A DNA stretch of 64,000 nt, taken from positions 970,038-1,034,037 of the forward strand of contig UYJD01000006.1 in assembly GCA_900618795.1 (NCBI GenBank), written 5' to 3'. The stretch comes from Cyanodermella asteris. Taxonomy: Eukaryota; Ascomycota; Lecanoromycetes; Ostropales; Stictidaceae. The notes below the pieces were generated by a model. The model ran no database searches and had not been told where the DNA came from. It saw only the letters and a program-made list of their open reading frames with translations. Shown one piece after another: positions 12,812 to 24,610 of this stretch. Numbering within the stretch: position 1 is the first letter of the stretch; each line of letters begins with the position of its first letter. A program made the position numbers and the translations under genes.

Positions 12812-13561
12812 GTGATGAGATTATACCTGTGCGTCCCTCTATTAAGTCTCATTGGCCAGGGACTTTGTTGGTCACAGGTCTTTCCAACACCGACTTGCGA
12901 TTGGGCGTCGACGATTCGCGAGCATTGCACGCCCAGAACCTTGCGACAGACACCTACGAAGTATGCGATATCGGGGATCCGAGATGGTTCATAAAGTACT
13001 CAAACAAGGCTCTGCCAACAGACGACCTACCCTACGACGCAAAGGAAGAGTGGGGTTTCAGCGACCACCCAGTCCAGATCTCGGTGAAATACACTGCTGA
13101 AAGCCAGGATGAGACGACATACAACTCGTACTATGATCCACCTTCTGGAACGATCGTCCATGCACTTCTCAATCGACCTGCCGATCCAACTTTGCAGGCA
13201 CCGTCCCAGTTCTCTGTTGCCGATTTGAGCTGGTTCTGCTGGAAGTGGGCCTGTGAGCAACCCGAAGGAAGTTCCGTTTCGGTGGACACTTGTCATAATT
13301 TGAAACACATCCTCCACCTCCTGGTTGTGAGCCAGGACGCCCCCCAGATTCTCCCCCGAAATATGGCGGGCCGCTTCGGAGGACGAGAAGACCTTGGGCA
13401 CCCTAACTTACAAGCCGGATACTGAACAGGGTTTGGCTATATTTGGCCTTGACAATGGATCTTCTGTCTCGGGGCTGCTAAAATTCCACAATGTCGCAAT
13501 GGGACGAAAAATGATCGACACGGTGACAATAGCGCCGGTGGAGGAAAAGGACGAAATGTAA
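12812..13561 (+). CDS. Possible small secreted or degraded protein, gene model unresolved
   Basis: I do not recognise this gene. A short frame from 12812 begins with a signal-peptide-like hydrophobic stretch (MMRLYLCVPLLSLIGQG). A different frame (about 12880-13360) gives a protein-like sequence rich in D, W and Y, with PRWFIKYSNK and SWFCWKWACEQ. The first frame returns from about 13331 to a stop at 13561 (ending APVEEKDEM). Joining them needs two introns or frameshifts, and no convincing branch sites are visible, so it may be a split gene or a pseudogene. The gap 70 bp upstream prevents choosing a start. Confidence 0.3.
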
Positions 13562-15129
13562 ATGTAGTGAACTGGAACAGGTGATTTGTCCAAGCTAAGT
13601 TTTCCGCAGTTTCCATTTGTGGTGGATATGCAAAAACTTTGGGCCGTAAAAACCGCTCTAAGAAGGCACTCTTCGACGTTTGACCGATTTAAGGGACACA
13701 GTGTCCGCTCTGCTCCTGACCGAGGCGCAAAGATTTTTCGGTAGCAAGATTGGCAGACAACCAGTGGACATTCAGTACGTTTGTTGTGTGCTGGTCCTGA
13801 AACTGTCGGCCGCGGCAGGTTGGCTGGTTTTGAAACAAAGTGCCATGTGGCGGCAGCCGGTGTAAACCCGGTGGGTCGGCTACTTACCTACTTATTCACA
13901 CTGGAGACCTCATGTGACGCCATGAACATGAATATGAAACACGCTCGCAGGAAGCGGAGAGCGCCTGTAGCTTTTCAATTGAGTCGACATCATATAGCTC
14001 TGTATGCGCAAGCATGTTGCTTGCCCTTGGTCTTGTCAGCATTGACCGCAACGATATCTCTACCCGTGATCTTGACGTCGGACAGCGAGCGATCAGATCG
14101 AGAACATCCACGAGTGCTCGCCAGGCGGCGACGGAGCCCTCATACGTCGCAACATACACTACTTTCTCGGTTCTACTTGTCTCCCTACGTCCTTCATAGC
14201 CCAGTTGCGTCGTCTGAAGCAGCGTTCGCGACTAGTATGAGGTTGAGCAGAGACCTCATGAGGCTCGATGTCAACCTTTTGGACGTGCCGACCCGTACTG
14301 CGCAGGAGTTCGCAAACAAACCAACACTAATCTACGTTTTCGGTGCTGATTCTGGGGCGCGCGAAAACATATTCGACTGCGTCTGGATTCGGTGGGAAGC
14401 CAAGACCAGATCGTGCCCAGCAGAGAGAATGCCCCTGCGCAGTGGACACGGTCTTTTCCCTGCTATGCCAGTCAAGGTCAATACCCACCGCGATGACATG
14501 ACAAGGGCACTCGATGAGCCGCTTTCCGCATTTGAAATGGTCCAGCGTCACACGTTGCTTGTGGACAAGGTGGTTTCGCTGGAAGATGAGTTCGAAGATA
14601 AACCTCGCGTTCACTCGTTCTTTCAAGGAGACCCTCATTGTTGCAGATTTGTGAGGATGGTCACCAATCCAGTCCCAACCTCAATCAGACATCGAAGACC
14701 TCCAGATCCAAGACGTGGGGAGGTCCGCCCTACTGCTTGAGCTGCTGCCAGCTGAGCTGGCGAGTGGACTAGAGGAACTTGGACCTGGCAATGGAGCCGA
14801 GACCTGGGTCTCGAAATCTATGACGCTGGGCAATGCTCTGACATATGTGGCAGATGTTGGAAACAGGCCAGAAGGAACCGAGTCTCGCGAGCGGACCGAA
14901 ACCGCGATGCCAGAATGAGCCTGGCGAGAAGATTCGGAAAAGAAGTACAATAGATGATAGCTGCTTAAATTTGGCGCTTTGAATGCGCGCAAAGGACTAA
15001 GCCTCAGGAACCCACAGCACAGCCACATCCAGCCATCTTGGCGCTTAAGCGCCAAAACGCCACAGTGCAGGTGTGGAATCGCGCCCCATTTGCTGAAACG
15101 CCCATGCCAGCTGCTCTCTCAAGTAAATA
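13562..15129. other. 1.6-kb stretch without a supportable gene
   Basis: A 319-codon plus-strand frame (13781-14740) and overlapping minus-strand frames exist. None shows a known domain, a coherent exon structure or a believable N-terminus; all are rich in Arg, Ser and Cys as expected of chance frames in GC-balanced DNA. The last few hundred bases must hold the CTK2 promoter. Confidence 0.4.
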
Positions 15130-16529
15130 ATGAACAGCCCACTCACTCCCCTGAGCCTCCATACAATGTCGCCAGGCCAGACCTATGCCTCGTCTGGCGG
15201 CGAGCACGTTGGACCTCACCCCTCATACATCGAACTCGCCCGCTTGTACCTGTCCGAAGCAAAGCTCCAAGAACATTTAAAGGCCACCGGTGTAGCTGAG
15301 ACCAAGGAAGATGGGATCCGACTTCATGGCGTTGCGTGGATTGACAGCGTGCGAAAAGCTCTAAAATTGTACGTCTCTTGTTCTTGTTATTATCACGGTT
15401 CACGTCTTGGTGCTTACATTTCTCCAGGCCCGTTCGGACGTTTGACACTGCCGTGATGTACTTTCACAAATTCCGTCTCGCGCACTCGGAAAGCGAATAC
15501 GGCGTCATCGATGCAGTCGCCGCAGCAGCACTCTTCACCGCCTGCAAAGTCGAAGACACCCAAAAGCGGAGCCGCGACATCCTGTGCGCAGCGCACAATC
15601 TCAAGCTCCCGTCATCCGAACAGATTCCGCCCGACGACTCACGCTTCGAGTCGCAGAGCAAGACCGTACTCGGCCTCGAGCGGCTGATGCTTGAGTCCTC
15701 CTGCTTCGATTTCCGCAGCCAGTCGCCGCAGAAGATCCTGATCAAGCTCGTCAAGTCGTACAACGTCAACAAGGCCACCGTCGGTAGGACGGCGTACGAC
15801 ATGTCGTTGGACTTGTACCGGACGTTTGCGCCCATGAAGCAGACGACACAGACGCTGGCCGTGGCGTGTGTCGAGCTGGCCGGCCGGCTGCATCACGAGG
15901 AGCTCGTAGGTCTGCAAGAGGGTCGCGGGTACCGGCGATGGCACACGAACCGCGAGCAAGTCATGGAAACGCTGCAGGATCTCCTCGAGCTGTACATCGA
16001 CCATCGAGCGAACACGATAGTCGGCCAAAACTACGAAGTCGAACGCTTCATCGCCATCCGGATCCCCCTCAACCAGGAAGCCACGCGCGAGAAACTTCCC
16101 AGACACGTCGAGCCGGCCACGCCGAAGGACGACGCCAACGGCGTCAAGGTCCCCAACGGATCGTCTTCGGATCGGTGGAGGAACCCGTCATCGAGCAAGA
16201 CGAGCCCCACGAGTCCGGCCGACAGCGTCAAGATGAGCTCGGACACCTCGCCTGCAACGCCCCGGCGCGAGCGCGAGGCGCGCGCCCAGGGAACGGTCAG
16301 GTTCATGCTGGACGGCGAGCGGGCGCAGGAAGAGAGGGCGGTTGTCGAAAAGTTCTTCAGGGTCGAGGAGGAGGAATACGAGGTCGAGGTCGAGGTCGAG
16401 GTGCCGTCGTCACAGGAGAAGGAGCGAGACCGGCCCAGAGAGCCGAAGGAGATGAGGGATGCCCGGGAAGCGGACCGAGGGTTTGGCCGGCACAGGGACC
16501 GTGAATACTGGGACAGGAGACGGTTCTGA
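15130..16529 (+). CDS. CTK2: C-type cyclin, CTD kinase I subunit beta (Ctk2-like)
   Basis: Cyclin partner of the CTDK-I kinase that phosphorylates Ser2 of the RNA polymerase II C-terminal repeats; nuclear. Two exons, 15130-15368 and 15428-16529, with a 59-nt intron in phase 2, give 446 aa. The cyclin boxes run from about residue 15 to 270 (PHPSYIELARLYLSEAKL, then AAALFTACKVEDTQKRSRDI). The tail beyond about 290 is low-complexity Ser/Pro, then acidic and Arg-rich, and includes an EVEVEVEV run from a GAGGTC hexanucleotide repeat. An in-frame Met at 15166 is an alternative start. It converges on EXO70, with 269 bp between the stop codons. The fold is certain; Ctk2 rather than another transcriptional cyclin (Bur2/cyclin K) is likely. 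Confidence 0.88.
16380..16402 (+). repeat. Hexanucleotide GAGGTC microsatellite within CTK2
   Basis: Nearly four tandem copies of GAGGTC, in frame, encode alternating Glu-Val. The array is a likely site of length polymorphism. Confidence 0.85.
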
Positions 16530-16798
16530 GCGATCAACGGATCTGAGCTGGTGGGGAATTGGTCTTTGCTGGCGGTCTTGCATATGATACCCCAGAACGA
16601 TGGCGTTACGAGGCATGCCAAAAGAGACGAAGCATTTTAGGGCGAAAGTGTCATGATGAAAAAGACTTGAGTAAAAGCCGGTGGATCTCGCGTAGGCACT
16701 GGACGTGCTATTATAGGACGGGCCTAGATGGGCGATGTAAGATACAACTTTTGGGATTGATTTCCGGGGGTGCTTAAATATGTACACGCAGTAATGAA

Positions 16799-18781
16799 TC
16801 AAGCTAAGCTCTGCAACTGCTGTCCCAAACTGGACTTGTCATACTTGACATGCTTCCCCTTACCCTTGTCAATTTCAAAGTAGCGATCGTAAAACCTGGT
16901 GTACAGTGGCAAAATCATCGTCCGGATATCCTCAGCCAGCTGAGCCCGCACGTCAGGATGCATGGCCGGCATGTACTCCTTGTGCTTGGTCATCAGGTCC
17001 TGAAACACAATGTTGAAATGATCAAACTTCTTCTTGATCGCATCCTTGTCCTTGCCGTTCAACGACTTGACAATCGCGGCCGAGTCGACGCCGCTGCCGC
17101 CGGAAGCCGGCCTGGGGCCCCTGTTGGTGTACTGCACGTCCATGAGCGCGTTGCAAGGGTCACGCCAGCCGTCGCTGTAGCTGGCGATGCCCTTCTTCCG
17201 CCACATCTCGAGCTTGTTATTGCGCGAGGCCGCGGGGAGGACGCGGGCGAGTTCGGGACTGCGCATGAAGCTCTCGACGACTGCGACGTTGTTTGCCAGG
17301 AAGAGGCCGAAGAGCGGCTTGTCTTTGGTCAGCGAGCGACCTTTGCCTTCGAGGAGGTCGCAGAGGACTTCGATCGTGTCTAGGCAGTAGTTGGCCATCA
17401 GCCTCGTGCCATCCGGACCGACGTCGAAGGTCTTGTTCATTGGCATCGGGTTCGAGGGGTTGTTGCCATCGCCCAAAAACAGCCAGTTCTTGTCGCCGAT
17501 GGATGTGAGCACCGATGAGAATGATCCTGGGTAGTTGAGCAGCGTCTGCAGCCTACGCATGACTTCATTTGTGAAAGGGATTGCAGCACTGTTCTTCGGT
17601 AAGAACATCATCGCACTAAGACGCTTGCGTATGTCCTCGATCAGCTCCTTCAAGACCAATTTCGCAAACTCTCTTATAGCTTGAGATGCATCCAAGATGC
17701 TCTGCTTCAAATCCGTGCTCATGGCATCCATTTTGTACGCCAGGTTGCTAACGACGTCGATGACCTCAAATGCAAGGAATCCCGCTGTGGTCTTGTTGGA
17801 GGAGATGTTGTGAACGAGTTCACTCAACGTCTTCTTGAGTTCTTCGATAGGTGCTTGGGCAGTCATCGCAAGCACGAGTGACCTTTCCTCGCGCATGAAA
17901 ATGGCGCTGATGTTGCGCCATTCTGCGTTGAACATACCATCCAGCGCGTTGGCGTACATGGCGACTCCGCAAGTTCCCGGTCGGTAGATCTCCTCGGTCT
18001 TGGTCGTTCCCCGACTGGTCATGACCGTCGCGAGCGCAAGACTCTCGAGACTCTTCCTGATGTAATCGCCGCGCATCCGGGCATATTGCTGCGATGCCGG
18101 GCTCGGTCCGGCGCCTTGCTTGTGGTGACTGTTACCGAAGAACGAGTTGATTTCGGCGAGCTCCTTGGTCTTCTCCTCGGGTAGCGTAGGGAACGGCTCC
18201 TGCTTGGTGATGAATCGTAGCGGCTCCACGTGCGCGAGATCCTGGCTGACGATGCCATCAAACTGAGACCCTATCTCCCGCTCACCATGCTGGAGGAGCT
18301 GCTCGAGATCGCCCGCCGCGTCCAGGTTGATCTTCATACCGTTGTTGATCAGCTCGGCATGCTTCTGCTGAAGCCTCTTGAGACTGCTCAGGTAATTCCG
18401 CATGCCGACCGCTCCGGGCCCATCCTTGATGACACGTTCCTCGTCGGCCTTGCCTTCGAGCGGCTTACGATACCGCGCCAGAGACGCAAGGATGGCTTCA
18501 ACATTCCGGTTCACGACTCGGGAGCCTTGAGTGTCGTTGTAGATGGAGTTCTTCGCTTGCTGCCAGAAGCCGTCACGCTCTTTCATGCGTGTGAGGTTGG
18601 CCTGAATCTGTTTGCCTAGCTCCGCGTGCTTCTTGGCCTTGGCCAGCAAAACTTCGACTTCCGCCCGCTCCTCCGCATGCTGGTCATTTCTAGCTGCCAG
18701 CATCTCGTCTGGACGTATTCGGGTACTATTTGGGGATGCAGATGGTGGTGGAACGGTTCGCTGGGCCGCCAGAACTCGCAT
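16799..18781 (-). CDS. EXO70: Exocyst complex subunit Exo70
   Basis: Tethers secretory vesicles to PI(4,5)P2-rich plasma membrane at hyphal tips as part of the octameric exocyst. A single uninterrupted frame of 660 codons covers the family: an N-terminal coiled-coil region (about residues 27-130, AEERAEVEVLLAKAKKHAEL), then the helical-rod Exo70 domain to the end, including DKNWLFLGDGNN, WRDPCNALMDV and the basic C-terminal LYTRFYDRYFE region. The Met at residue 27 (18703) matches the usual fungal N-terminus better than the first Met, so the first 26 codons may be untranslated or belong to an upstream exon. Convergent with CTK2. Confidence 0.95.
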   Translation of the reverse strand: MRVLAAQRTVPPPSASPNSTRIRPDEMLAARNDQHAEERAEVEVLLAKAKKHAELGKQIQANLTRMKERDGFWQQAKNSIYNDTQGSRVVNRNVEAILASLARYRKPLEGKADEERVIKDGPGAVGMRNYLSSLKRLQQKHAELINNGMKINLDAAGDLEQLLQHGEREIGSQFDGIVSQDLAHVEPLRFITKQEPFPTLPEEKTKELAEINSFFGNSHHKQGAGPSPASQQYARMRGDYIRKSLESLALATVMTSRGTTKTEEIYRPGTCGVAMYANALDGMFNAEWRNISAIFMREERSLVLAMTAQAPIEELKKTLSELVHNISSNKTTAGFLAFEVIDVVSNLAYKMDAMSTDLKQSILDASQAIREFAKLVLKELIEDIRKRLSAMMFLPKNSAAIPFTNEVMRRLQTLLNYPGSFSSVLTSIGDKNWLFLGDGNNPSNPMPMNKTFDVGPDGTRLMANYCLDTIEVLCDLLEGKGRSLTKDKPLFGLFLANNVAVVESFMRSPELARVLPAASRNNKLEMWRKKGIASYSDGWRDPCNALMDVQYTNRGPRPASGGSGVDSAAIVKSLNGKDKDAIKKKFDHFNIVFQDLMTKHKEYMPAMHPDVRAQLAEDIRTMILPLYTRFYDRYFEIDKGKGKHVKYDKSSLGQQLQSLA

Positions 18782-20333
18782 GGAACTGGCCTCGGAGTAG
18801 TGTTCCGCTAGCGCGCTTTACAGGCTGGGTTTCCGCACCCTTACTCAATGAAGCACTTCTCTTTTTTGGACGAGTCACTGCTTGTCAGGAAGCGTAGAAA
18901 GCCGCCACGACAGTCTTCGACCTAGCTTCCACGTCACATCCTCATCATTTAAGTGCTTGATGGCCCTCGATGAAACTTGTCCCACGCTACCTCACGTATA
19001 TTCTATCCTTCATTTGTTGTGCAAAGCTATTATTATCACCTCGAATCAAATTTATGAGGTAATATCGTGCTGATAGTCAGAAGTCTCACACGCAAGCCAC
19101 CGAAAATCTCTTCCAATCCTCTCGTTCACAGCATGCTGGGTGCGTTGACTCTTACTAATTAGTGTAACGCGTGGTGCTTGAGAACGCAACAATGCAACAT
19201 TCGCAACGATTCAGAGTCATTATGGCGTGATGGAGGCCCGGTGGTAGACAGGCTATAATCATCTCAGTAGGTAAGATGGCTGGCCGACGAGGCGCAAGAC
19301 GATCCAAATCAGGAAGCGGCGTCGTTGGGGAACAGGGGTGTTTACTTTTTTTTGGGATTCCCGAGGACGTCGGCCTGCGGAGCTTGCTGGGATGGTCATG
19401 CTAGGATGACGACCCTGTAATACGATGAGCGTGGCAAAACGGCAGGCGCTCGATAAATGCTTTGCCGAACTAAGTCGCAAGGCGGGCTTTTACAAGATCG
19501 AATGTCCGTTGGAGCTGACGGTGGTATATCACCGCACGTGTTGCAGAAAGAGAGAGTGAAGTATGTAAATAATACCGATGACTCCTAACGAGTTCAACTA
19601 GTGATACAAATAGCTCAAGCAGCAATAATGTGTGTATCTTGCGGCGAGCATCCTGCCGATGCCAAGTTCAATGCAAGCTCGCGCCCCAAAACCGTGTCCG
19701 TAAAGCAACTAAAAGCAGATAAAATCGACAAAACCCCTCGGAAATCACCAAGCCTGACCATTCAGCCTTTCCGTAAACACCTTGAAATAATGTGTGCTGT
19801 CATCCGCGACCACAATCTTCCGAGAGCTGTCCACGCCTCAAGCATCATCGCGGGACATTGCGTAAATTCCATGCCGCGTTGTTGCTATGCATCATTTGTC
19901 ACAACTCCATCGATGCTCTCCTCAACGTGAGGCTCATCCAAACGATCTGTCGTCTCCAAATTACCATTGTTGTAAGTCGCAAAGATACATATCCGCCGAG
20001 AGTGCTTCTCTCGCACTCCTCTGGACTCCGTCTGCCTTGTTCGCCGAATGATGCAACAAATATGCTAATATCGTGCTGATGTTCACGATGCCAAGAGCCA
20101 ATTCCAAGGTATGCAGGGGTATCACATGCTGAGAGTCTTGTTGTATGCTAAGCAAACGCGTTTTCTTGGCGTTCGCGATGCTGCCGTACCTTGATGCTGT
20201 GTTGGCGATGCAAGGGCGAAGTGTTTTTGGGGGAAATAAGCGGGCGAAGCGTTCCACAGGTTTCCCGGAGCTTGACCTAGAATGTAGGTGGGTAGTCAGT
20301 CCAGGCAAGGTCGGAGCAAGAATGCATGTTTCC
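18782..20333. other. 1.55-kb intergenic stretch upstream of EXO70
   Basis: Contains the EXO70 promoter and the 3' flank of the bHLH gene. No domain-bearing frame, tRNA or repeat was seen. A short T-run lies at 19345-19353. Confidence 0.5.
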
Positions 20334-22058
20334 CTAAAACATTGTCTCGTCCTCTTCCTTGGTAAACGACAAGTTGCCTGCACCACCAGAGTTACCGTTC
20401 CAGAATTGCTGGTCTTGCTGGGCGGCTCTCAGCGATGAGATTCCACCCTGGCGTGAGTTCGAGGCATCGGCGGGAGTGAGCTGGTCTGTGCCGATGGGCT
20501 CGCCTGCCAAGTTGGTGTGCTTCGGAACGCGAAGACCAGTTCCGTGACCACGGGTGTACTCGAAGCTGTCCAGGTTCCGAGTCCTTTCGAAGAGCTCGAC
20601 AAGCTCGGAGCGCATGCGTGTCTCGTCGTCTGTCTCGGCAAAGGGCCACTCACGACCCACGGAAGAGAGTATCTCACGTAGCTGAGACTCCTGCTGCATC
20701 TTCATGTTCGTGTACCAAATGAGGTCTCTTGTCCATGCGACAGAGCCGTTGAGGATGTCACCCTTATTGGGACCCTTGTCCTTGTCCTCGAGAGGTAGGC
20801 CCGTGGTGATGTTACCGGCAGACGCACGCTTCTGTGCTAGAAGGGAGTTCTGTGGAGGTGAAACGCCCGTGAGGCCGGGGGAGATGGGTGAGTTGGCGGT
20901 CAAGTGCTTTCGCACCTTCTCATCCTCGAGACGGTGCATGGGCACAAGGCCGGCCAATTCTTGGATACGCTCATTGATGTTATCGCGACGACGACGTTCG
21001 ACGAGGTTGTGCGACTCGCGGCGACGGCGACGCTTGGCCTCTTGGTTCAGGTATGCTGGGTTGCCACCGTGCTCGACCTTGTTCGGCAGGGAAGAGGGCT
21101 TGCCGCCTTTCAGAACTTCAGTAATTTGGGGGTGGTTCAAGTGGCCCGGAGAAGCCAAAGGAGATCCAGCAGCGTAGGACTCATAGGAGCCTAGCGCACT
21201 TTCCCACTGGCCTGACATGCTCTTCTGGTGTCGGTGGTTCATTCCGTGGATCGGTTGCGGCATGGACCCAGCCTCCGGGGTGCCAAGGTTGAGCTGGCCA
21301 ATAGCAGGAGTCCTGGGAGTCATTGGGCTACGGGAGTCCGACACCTTGCGCTCCATGGCGACAGACATGGAATGTCGGGGACGAGCGGACATGAAGCTGG
21401 CCTCACGGGATGGAGCACCTGGGCGGGTAGCACCCATAAAGGGCGACATTTGCTGCTGGCCGTGGAAGTGCTGGCTCTGGTAGCTGCTGACCTGGCTTTG
21501 AGGCATTCCTTGGAGGTATGGGCTCTGCATGGGCTCGCCTGATGGGTTCTGGTTATAGGCTTGTTGGTGTGAGGCCTGCTGCGGAGGCTGCATGTTTTGG
21601 CCGTTGTTGTAGAAGCCCCGCATGCCATTTTGTTGCTGGTGCATCTGCTTCTGGTTGTTGCTCAGGTCCAGCGAGTTCAGCTCATCGTCGGCGATCAGGC
21701 TGCTAGTCATGGGATCGTTGTTGAATCCGCCAAACTGGTTGTAAGTGGCACCGTGCAGGTCTGACGGGTCAACGCTGCCAGAGGCGATGTGACCGTTGAA
21801 GCTGTTCATGGGCATGCCGCCGAAGTTGTTGCTTTCAGGATTCATGTTGGGCGGATCGTTGAAGTTCCAGTCCGAGGGCTCGTCCTTGATGAAAGGGCTG
21901 CTGGCACCAGTCCCAGGGATCATTTCGGTGCCAAAGATGTCGAAGTCGTCGTCAAACTTTGGAGAAGGCGGGTCGCGAGTATGCGAGTCGTGGCCTGTCT
22001 GCTTGGCAGACGAGGTCGAAGGATGATCAGTGGCGCGGTCGTTACTCGAAAGAAGCAT
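20334..22058 (-). CDS. bHLH transcription factor (Rtg3/MITF-like, class B E-box binder)
   Basis: Nuclear DNA-binding regulator. One frame of 574 codons. Residues 1-340 are Asn/Gln/Met/Pro-rich, typical of a fungal activation region. The basic segment (RRRESHNLVERRRRDN) is at about 344-360, with His350, Glu354 and Arg358 in the positions that read CACGTG-type E-boxes. Helix 1 follows, then a loop of about 60 residues with SPISPG and LPLEDKDKGPNKGDIL, then helix 2 near 433-450. The very long loop is a hallmark of the fungal Rtg3-like subgroup as I recall it. The first Met follows an apparent 3' splice site 70 bp upstream, so the coding start fits if the upstream exon is non-coding. The in-frame sequence before this Met (VYITDF) also looks coding, so a longer N-terminus from another exon remains possible. 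Confidence 0.9.
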   Translation of the reverse strand: MLLSSNDRATDHPSTSSAKQTGHDSHTRDPPSPKFDDDFDIFGTEMIPGTGASSPFIKDEPSDWNFNDPPNMNPESNNFGGMPMNSFNGHIASGSVDPSDLHGATYNQFGGFNNDPMTSSLIADDELNSLDLSNNQKQMHQQQNGMRGFYNNGQNMQPPQQASHQQAYNQNPSGEPMQSPYLQGMPQSQVSSYQSQHFHGQQQMSPFMGATRPGAPSREASFMSARPRHSMSVAMERKVSDSRSPMTPRTPAIGQLNLGTPEAGSMPQPIHGMNHRHQKSMSGQWESALGSYESYAAGSPLASPGHLNHPQITEVLKGGKPSSLPNKVEHGGNPAYLNQEAKRRRRRESHNLVERRRRDNINERIQELAGLVPMHRLEDEKVRKHLTANSPISPGLTGVSPPQNSLLAQKRASAGNITTGLPLEDKDKGPNKGDILNGSVAWTRDLIWYTNMKMQQESQLREILSSVGREWPFAETDDETRMRSELVELFERTRNLDSFEYTRGHGTGLRVPKHTNLAGEPIGTDQLTPADASNSRQGGISSLRAAQQDQQFWNGNSGGAGNLSFTKEEDETMF

Positions 22059-22128
22059 TTCAAAATCGGTGATGTAGACACTGGGAGGATTCGCTGTATC
22101 GGTGGATGAGGGTGTATCGACCCTTGCC

Positions 22129-22413
22129 CTAGAGTTGCGTTAGTCTTGGTAGTCTGCGTCGAAGCAATAGTTGACTCGACGAGCGACGCCGAGCAGCAAG
22201 GAGTTCCGAGTTTTGTACCGAGCATGCATGTAGTGGTTCAGGTTCGACGGACAGCGCACCAATGGCGTGGTACAAGTTATTGGGCGGAAGTGACACGATC
22301 TGACGGTGGTGCACACGAACAAAAGAAGACGGATGCGTGGCCAGCAACAACGATGCTTTTGGGAAGCAGAACGAGTCGAAGAAGGACTTTGCAGGGAGCG
22401 TGTTATAGCTTAC
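22129..22413 (-). other. Probable 5' intron of the bHLH gene
   Basis: On the minus strand, a GTAAGC donor at 22413 and a TAG acceptor at 22129 are paired with a textbook branch site ACTAAC just before the acceptor (22139-22143). Splicing would place the 22058 ATG as the first ATG of the second exon. The preceding exon carries a very short upstream frame starting near 22471, which could dampen translation. Confidence 0.55.
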
Positions 22414-23339
22414 CTATCAACTCTCTCCGATGGACGAGCTCTTCAGGAGCGGCTCGGAAAGCTATGACCCATGGTCAGTCCACGCGCTGCTTTTGGTCCG
22501 GTGCCCACCAGAATGGACAGAGAATGACTGAATGTGGAAGAGCAAGAAGTCGCAGGGGAAGGTCGGAGTGACGACGAGGACGAAGCGAGCATGACTCGTG
22601 TGACATGAAACAGGCAGAAAGGGCGCTAGGCGGCAGGCGCAGAAGCGGTTTAAGGCTGTCCGCCGCGCTGCATGGTACAATGGGCATCAACAGAGCGGCA
22701 GGCGTGGCGGCAGAGAGCCTTAAAGTCGAGCATGCAGAGCTGTAGAGACGAAACGACTCGCGGCAGAGGATTGACCTTCACGGTCGAAACAGGTGCAAGG
22801 CGGATAGGTGAAACAAAGAGGACGGACAGGGTGTGGGCAGACTGCAAGACTTACAGAGTGAGGCAGTACTGACGGAGGGCGGCTGTGCCAGGCAGACGAG
22901 CCGTCCGACGGTCGGCAAGTTGCGAGAGAAGCTGCTTGATAGACCAGCTGCCGGGATGAGTGCGATGGTGAAAGTGGCCCGTTCTGGGAGCTGTCGATGC
23001 GATGATGCGGTGCTCGCAAGTGTAGCCTCTCGGAGCTGGCTTGCCGTGGCTGACGGGTGGGGCTCGCGCGAGCTCGAAGCCGGCGTCGTAGTCGAGTACA
23101 GGTCAGCGCTGTACTGGAGACACAAAGCGTCGAAACTGCGCTCGAGATGCGAGTCGCAGGTGCAAGCTGGCAATGGGCGTCCCTTTGTCGGGGCGGCGAC
23201 CTGGGAGGTGGTGGAAGGGTAGGAGAAGTCGGTGGGATGGCGAAGCGATGAAATGAAGTGGTACAGCTGCTGAGTCAGCTGGGCGTTCCGGCGGGCGTTT
23301 CCTTGCGCGCTGCGCGACACGACGGCGACGATTCGCTCG

Positions 23340-23370
23340 AGATGCTCAGATGCTCAGATGCTCAAATGCT
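23340..23370. repeat. Short tandem repeat, 8-bp unit AGATGCTC, about 4 copies
   Basis: Read directly: three perfect AGATGCTC units and one variant, followed by a GCGGTGCGGTTT-like degenerate duplication. No coding context. Confidence 0.8.
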
Positions 23371-24610
23371 ATTCGACGCGATGCTGGATGCGGTGCGGTT
23401 TGCGGTGCGGTCTGCTTTGCTTGCAAGGGACCGGTTTGCGACGCTTCGTCTCTGCGATCCTTGCTGTCAGCTTCCGCTATTGCGACCACGTTGCGCAAGT
23501 CGACCCTGATGCGGATGCAGCCTGCTCGCATGCGATTCTGCACCGTGTTTCAGCCTCGCCGAGTGAGCAGTGTGAATGCGAATGTGAATAATGAGGGGCG
23601 CCCGGGCCTGCGAGCGCAAGAAGAAGAAAGACTGGACAAGCAAAAGAAAGCTCGCTCGATGCTTTGCTCCAATGCGATTCGCAAGGCAGGGCAGGGGGCG
23701 TGCGGACGCTATATGTGCAGCTCGCAGTATCCTCCCAAGATGCTGCGGCTCGCTCACGGCGCCCCCTTGCTCCCGGCGAGGTTGGGGAATGGTAGATTGC
23801 TGGGGCTCTGCGGTGGTTGTGTACCTTGTGTCGCAGTCAAGTGGGCGCTTTTCTAGCCCGTGCCCGCGATATAAATAATGGGATGTCTCAAGATCGACGG
23901 AGATCTGCGGGTCATTCACACGGATAGTATCTGTGTCCGCGATGATGTCTCTCGGCAGTTGGCTCTGTGCCACGGGGGTCAGTCTGGCGCGCAGATGTAG
24001 CTGCAATGTTATCCGACGGCAGAGACGTTTCGTATCGTCTGGAGCACCGAGGTAGGGATGAAGAGTGTAGGTGGAGGACGCGGCGGCGGTACATTTGGCA
24101 GCACGAGCAGGAGGCAGTCAGAGGACAGGAAACACAAGATGGCTCACCCTTGGAGTCGTGACTGGATCAAGTGCACAAGCACGGCAGACGCGTCAGGAGG
24201 GGATTTGAAATGGTCAGTGAGGTGGGATGTGGCGGTGGAGGATGAAACGACTTTGAGATGGAAGCTGGTTGGCGAGTTGGATCGAGGTATCTTGGATCGC
24301 GACGTAGCTTGATATGCACGGCGACGTGTTCGACGCTGAGAGGAAGGCGGAGAATTGCGAGCGTTCAGACGGGGGCGCTGGCTACATGTATATGCATCCG
24401 CGAGACCGTGGCAGCCGATTCGCAGCTTGGTCAGGCTGGGTGGCCATGCGCATTCTCGAGACAAGACCTTTACTCGAATGTCATGCAGCAGCCGCCTATC
24501 AGGACGATCGCGACTAGCACCTGCGCTCACGTCGACCCGCAGCAAGACGCGCAAACGGCCAATGTGACTAGACGACTGCGTCAGAGTCTTGTTCGTTAGC
24601 CTCCTGACGA

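Noticed and set aside
13781-14740. 319-codon plus-strand frame
   Set aside because: Cys/Arg/Ser-rich composition without domain, no believable start, and overlapping open frames on the other strand.
22778-23320. 180-codon Ser/Pro-rich minus-strand frame
   Set aside because: Low-complexity translation of a pyrimidine-rich leader upstream of the bHLH gene; no domain.
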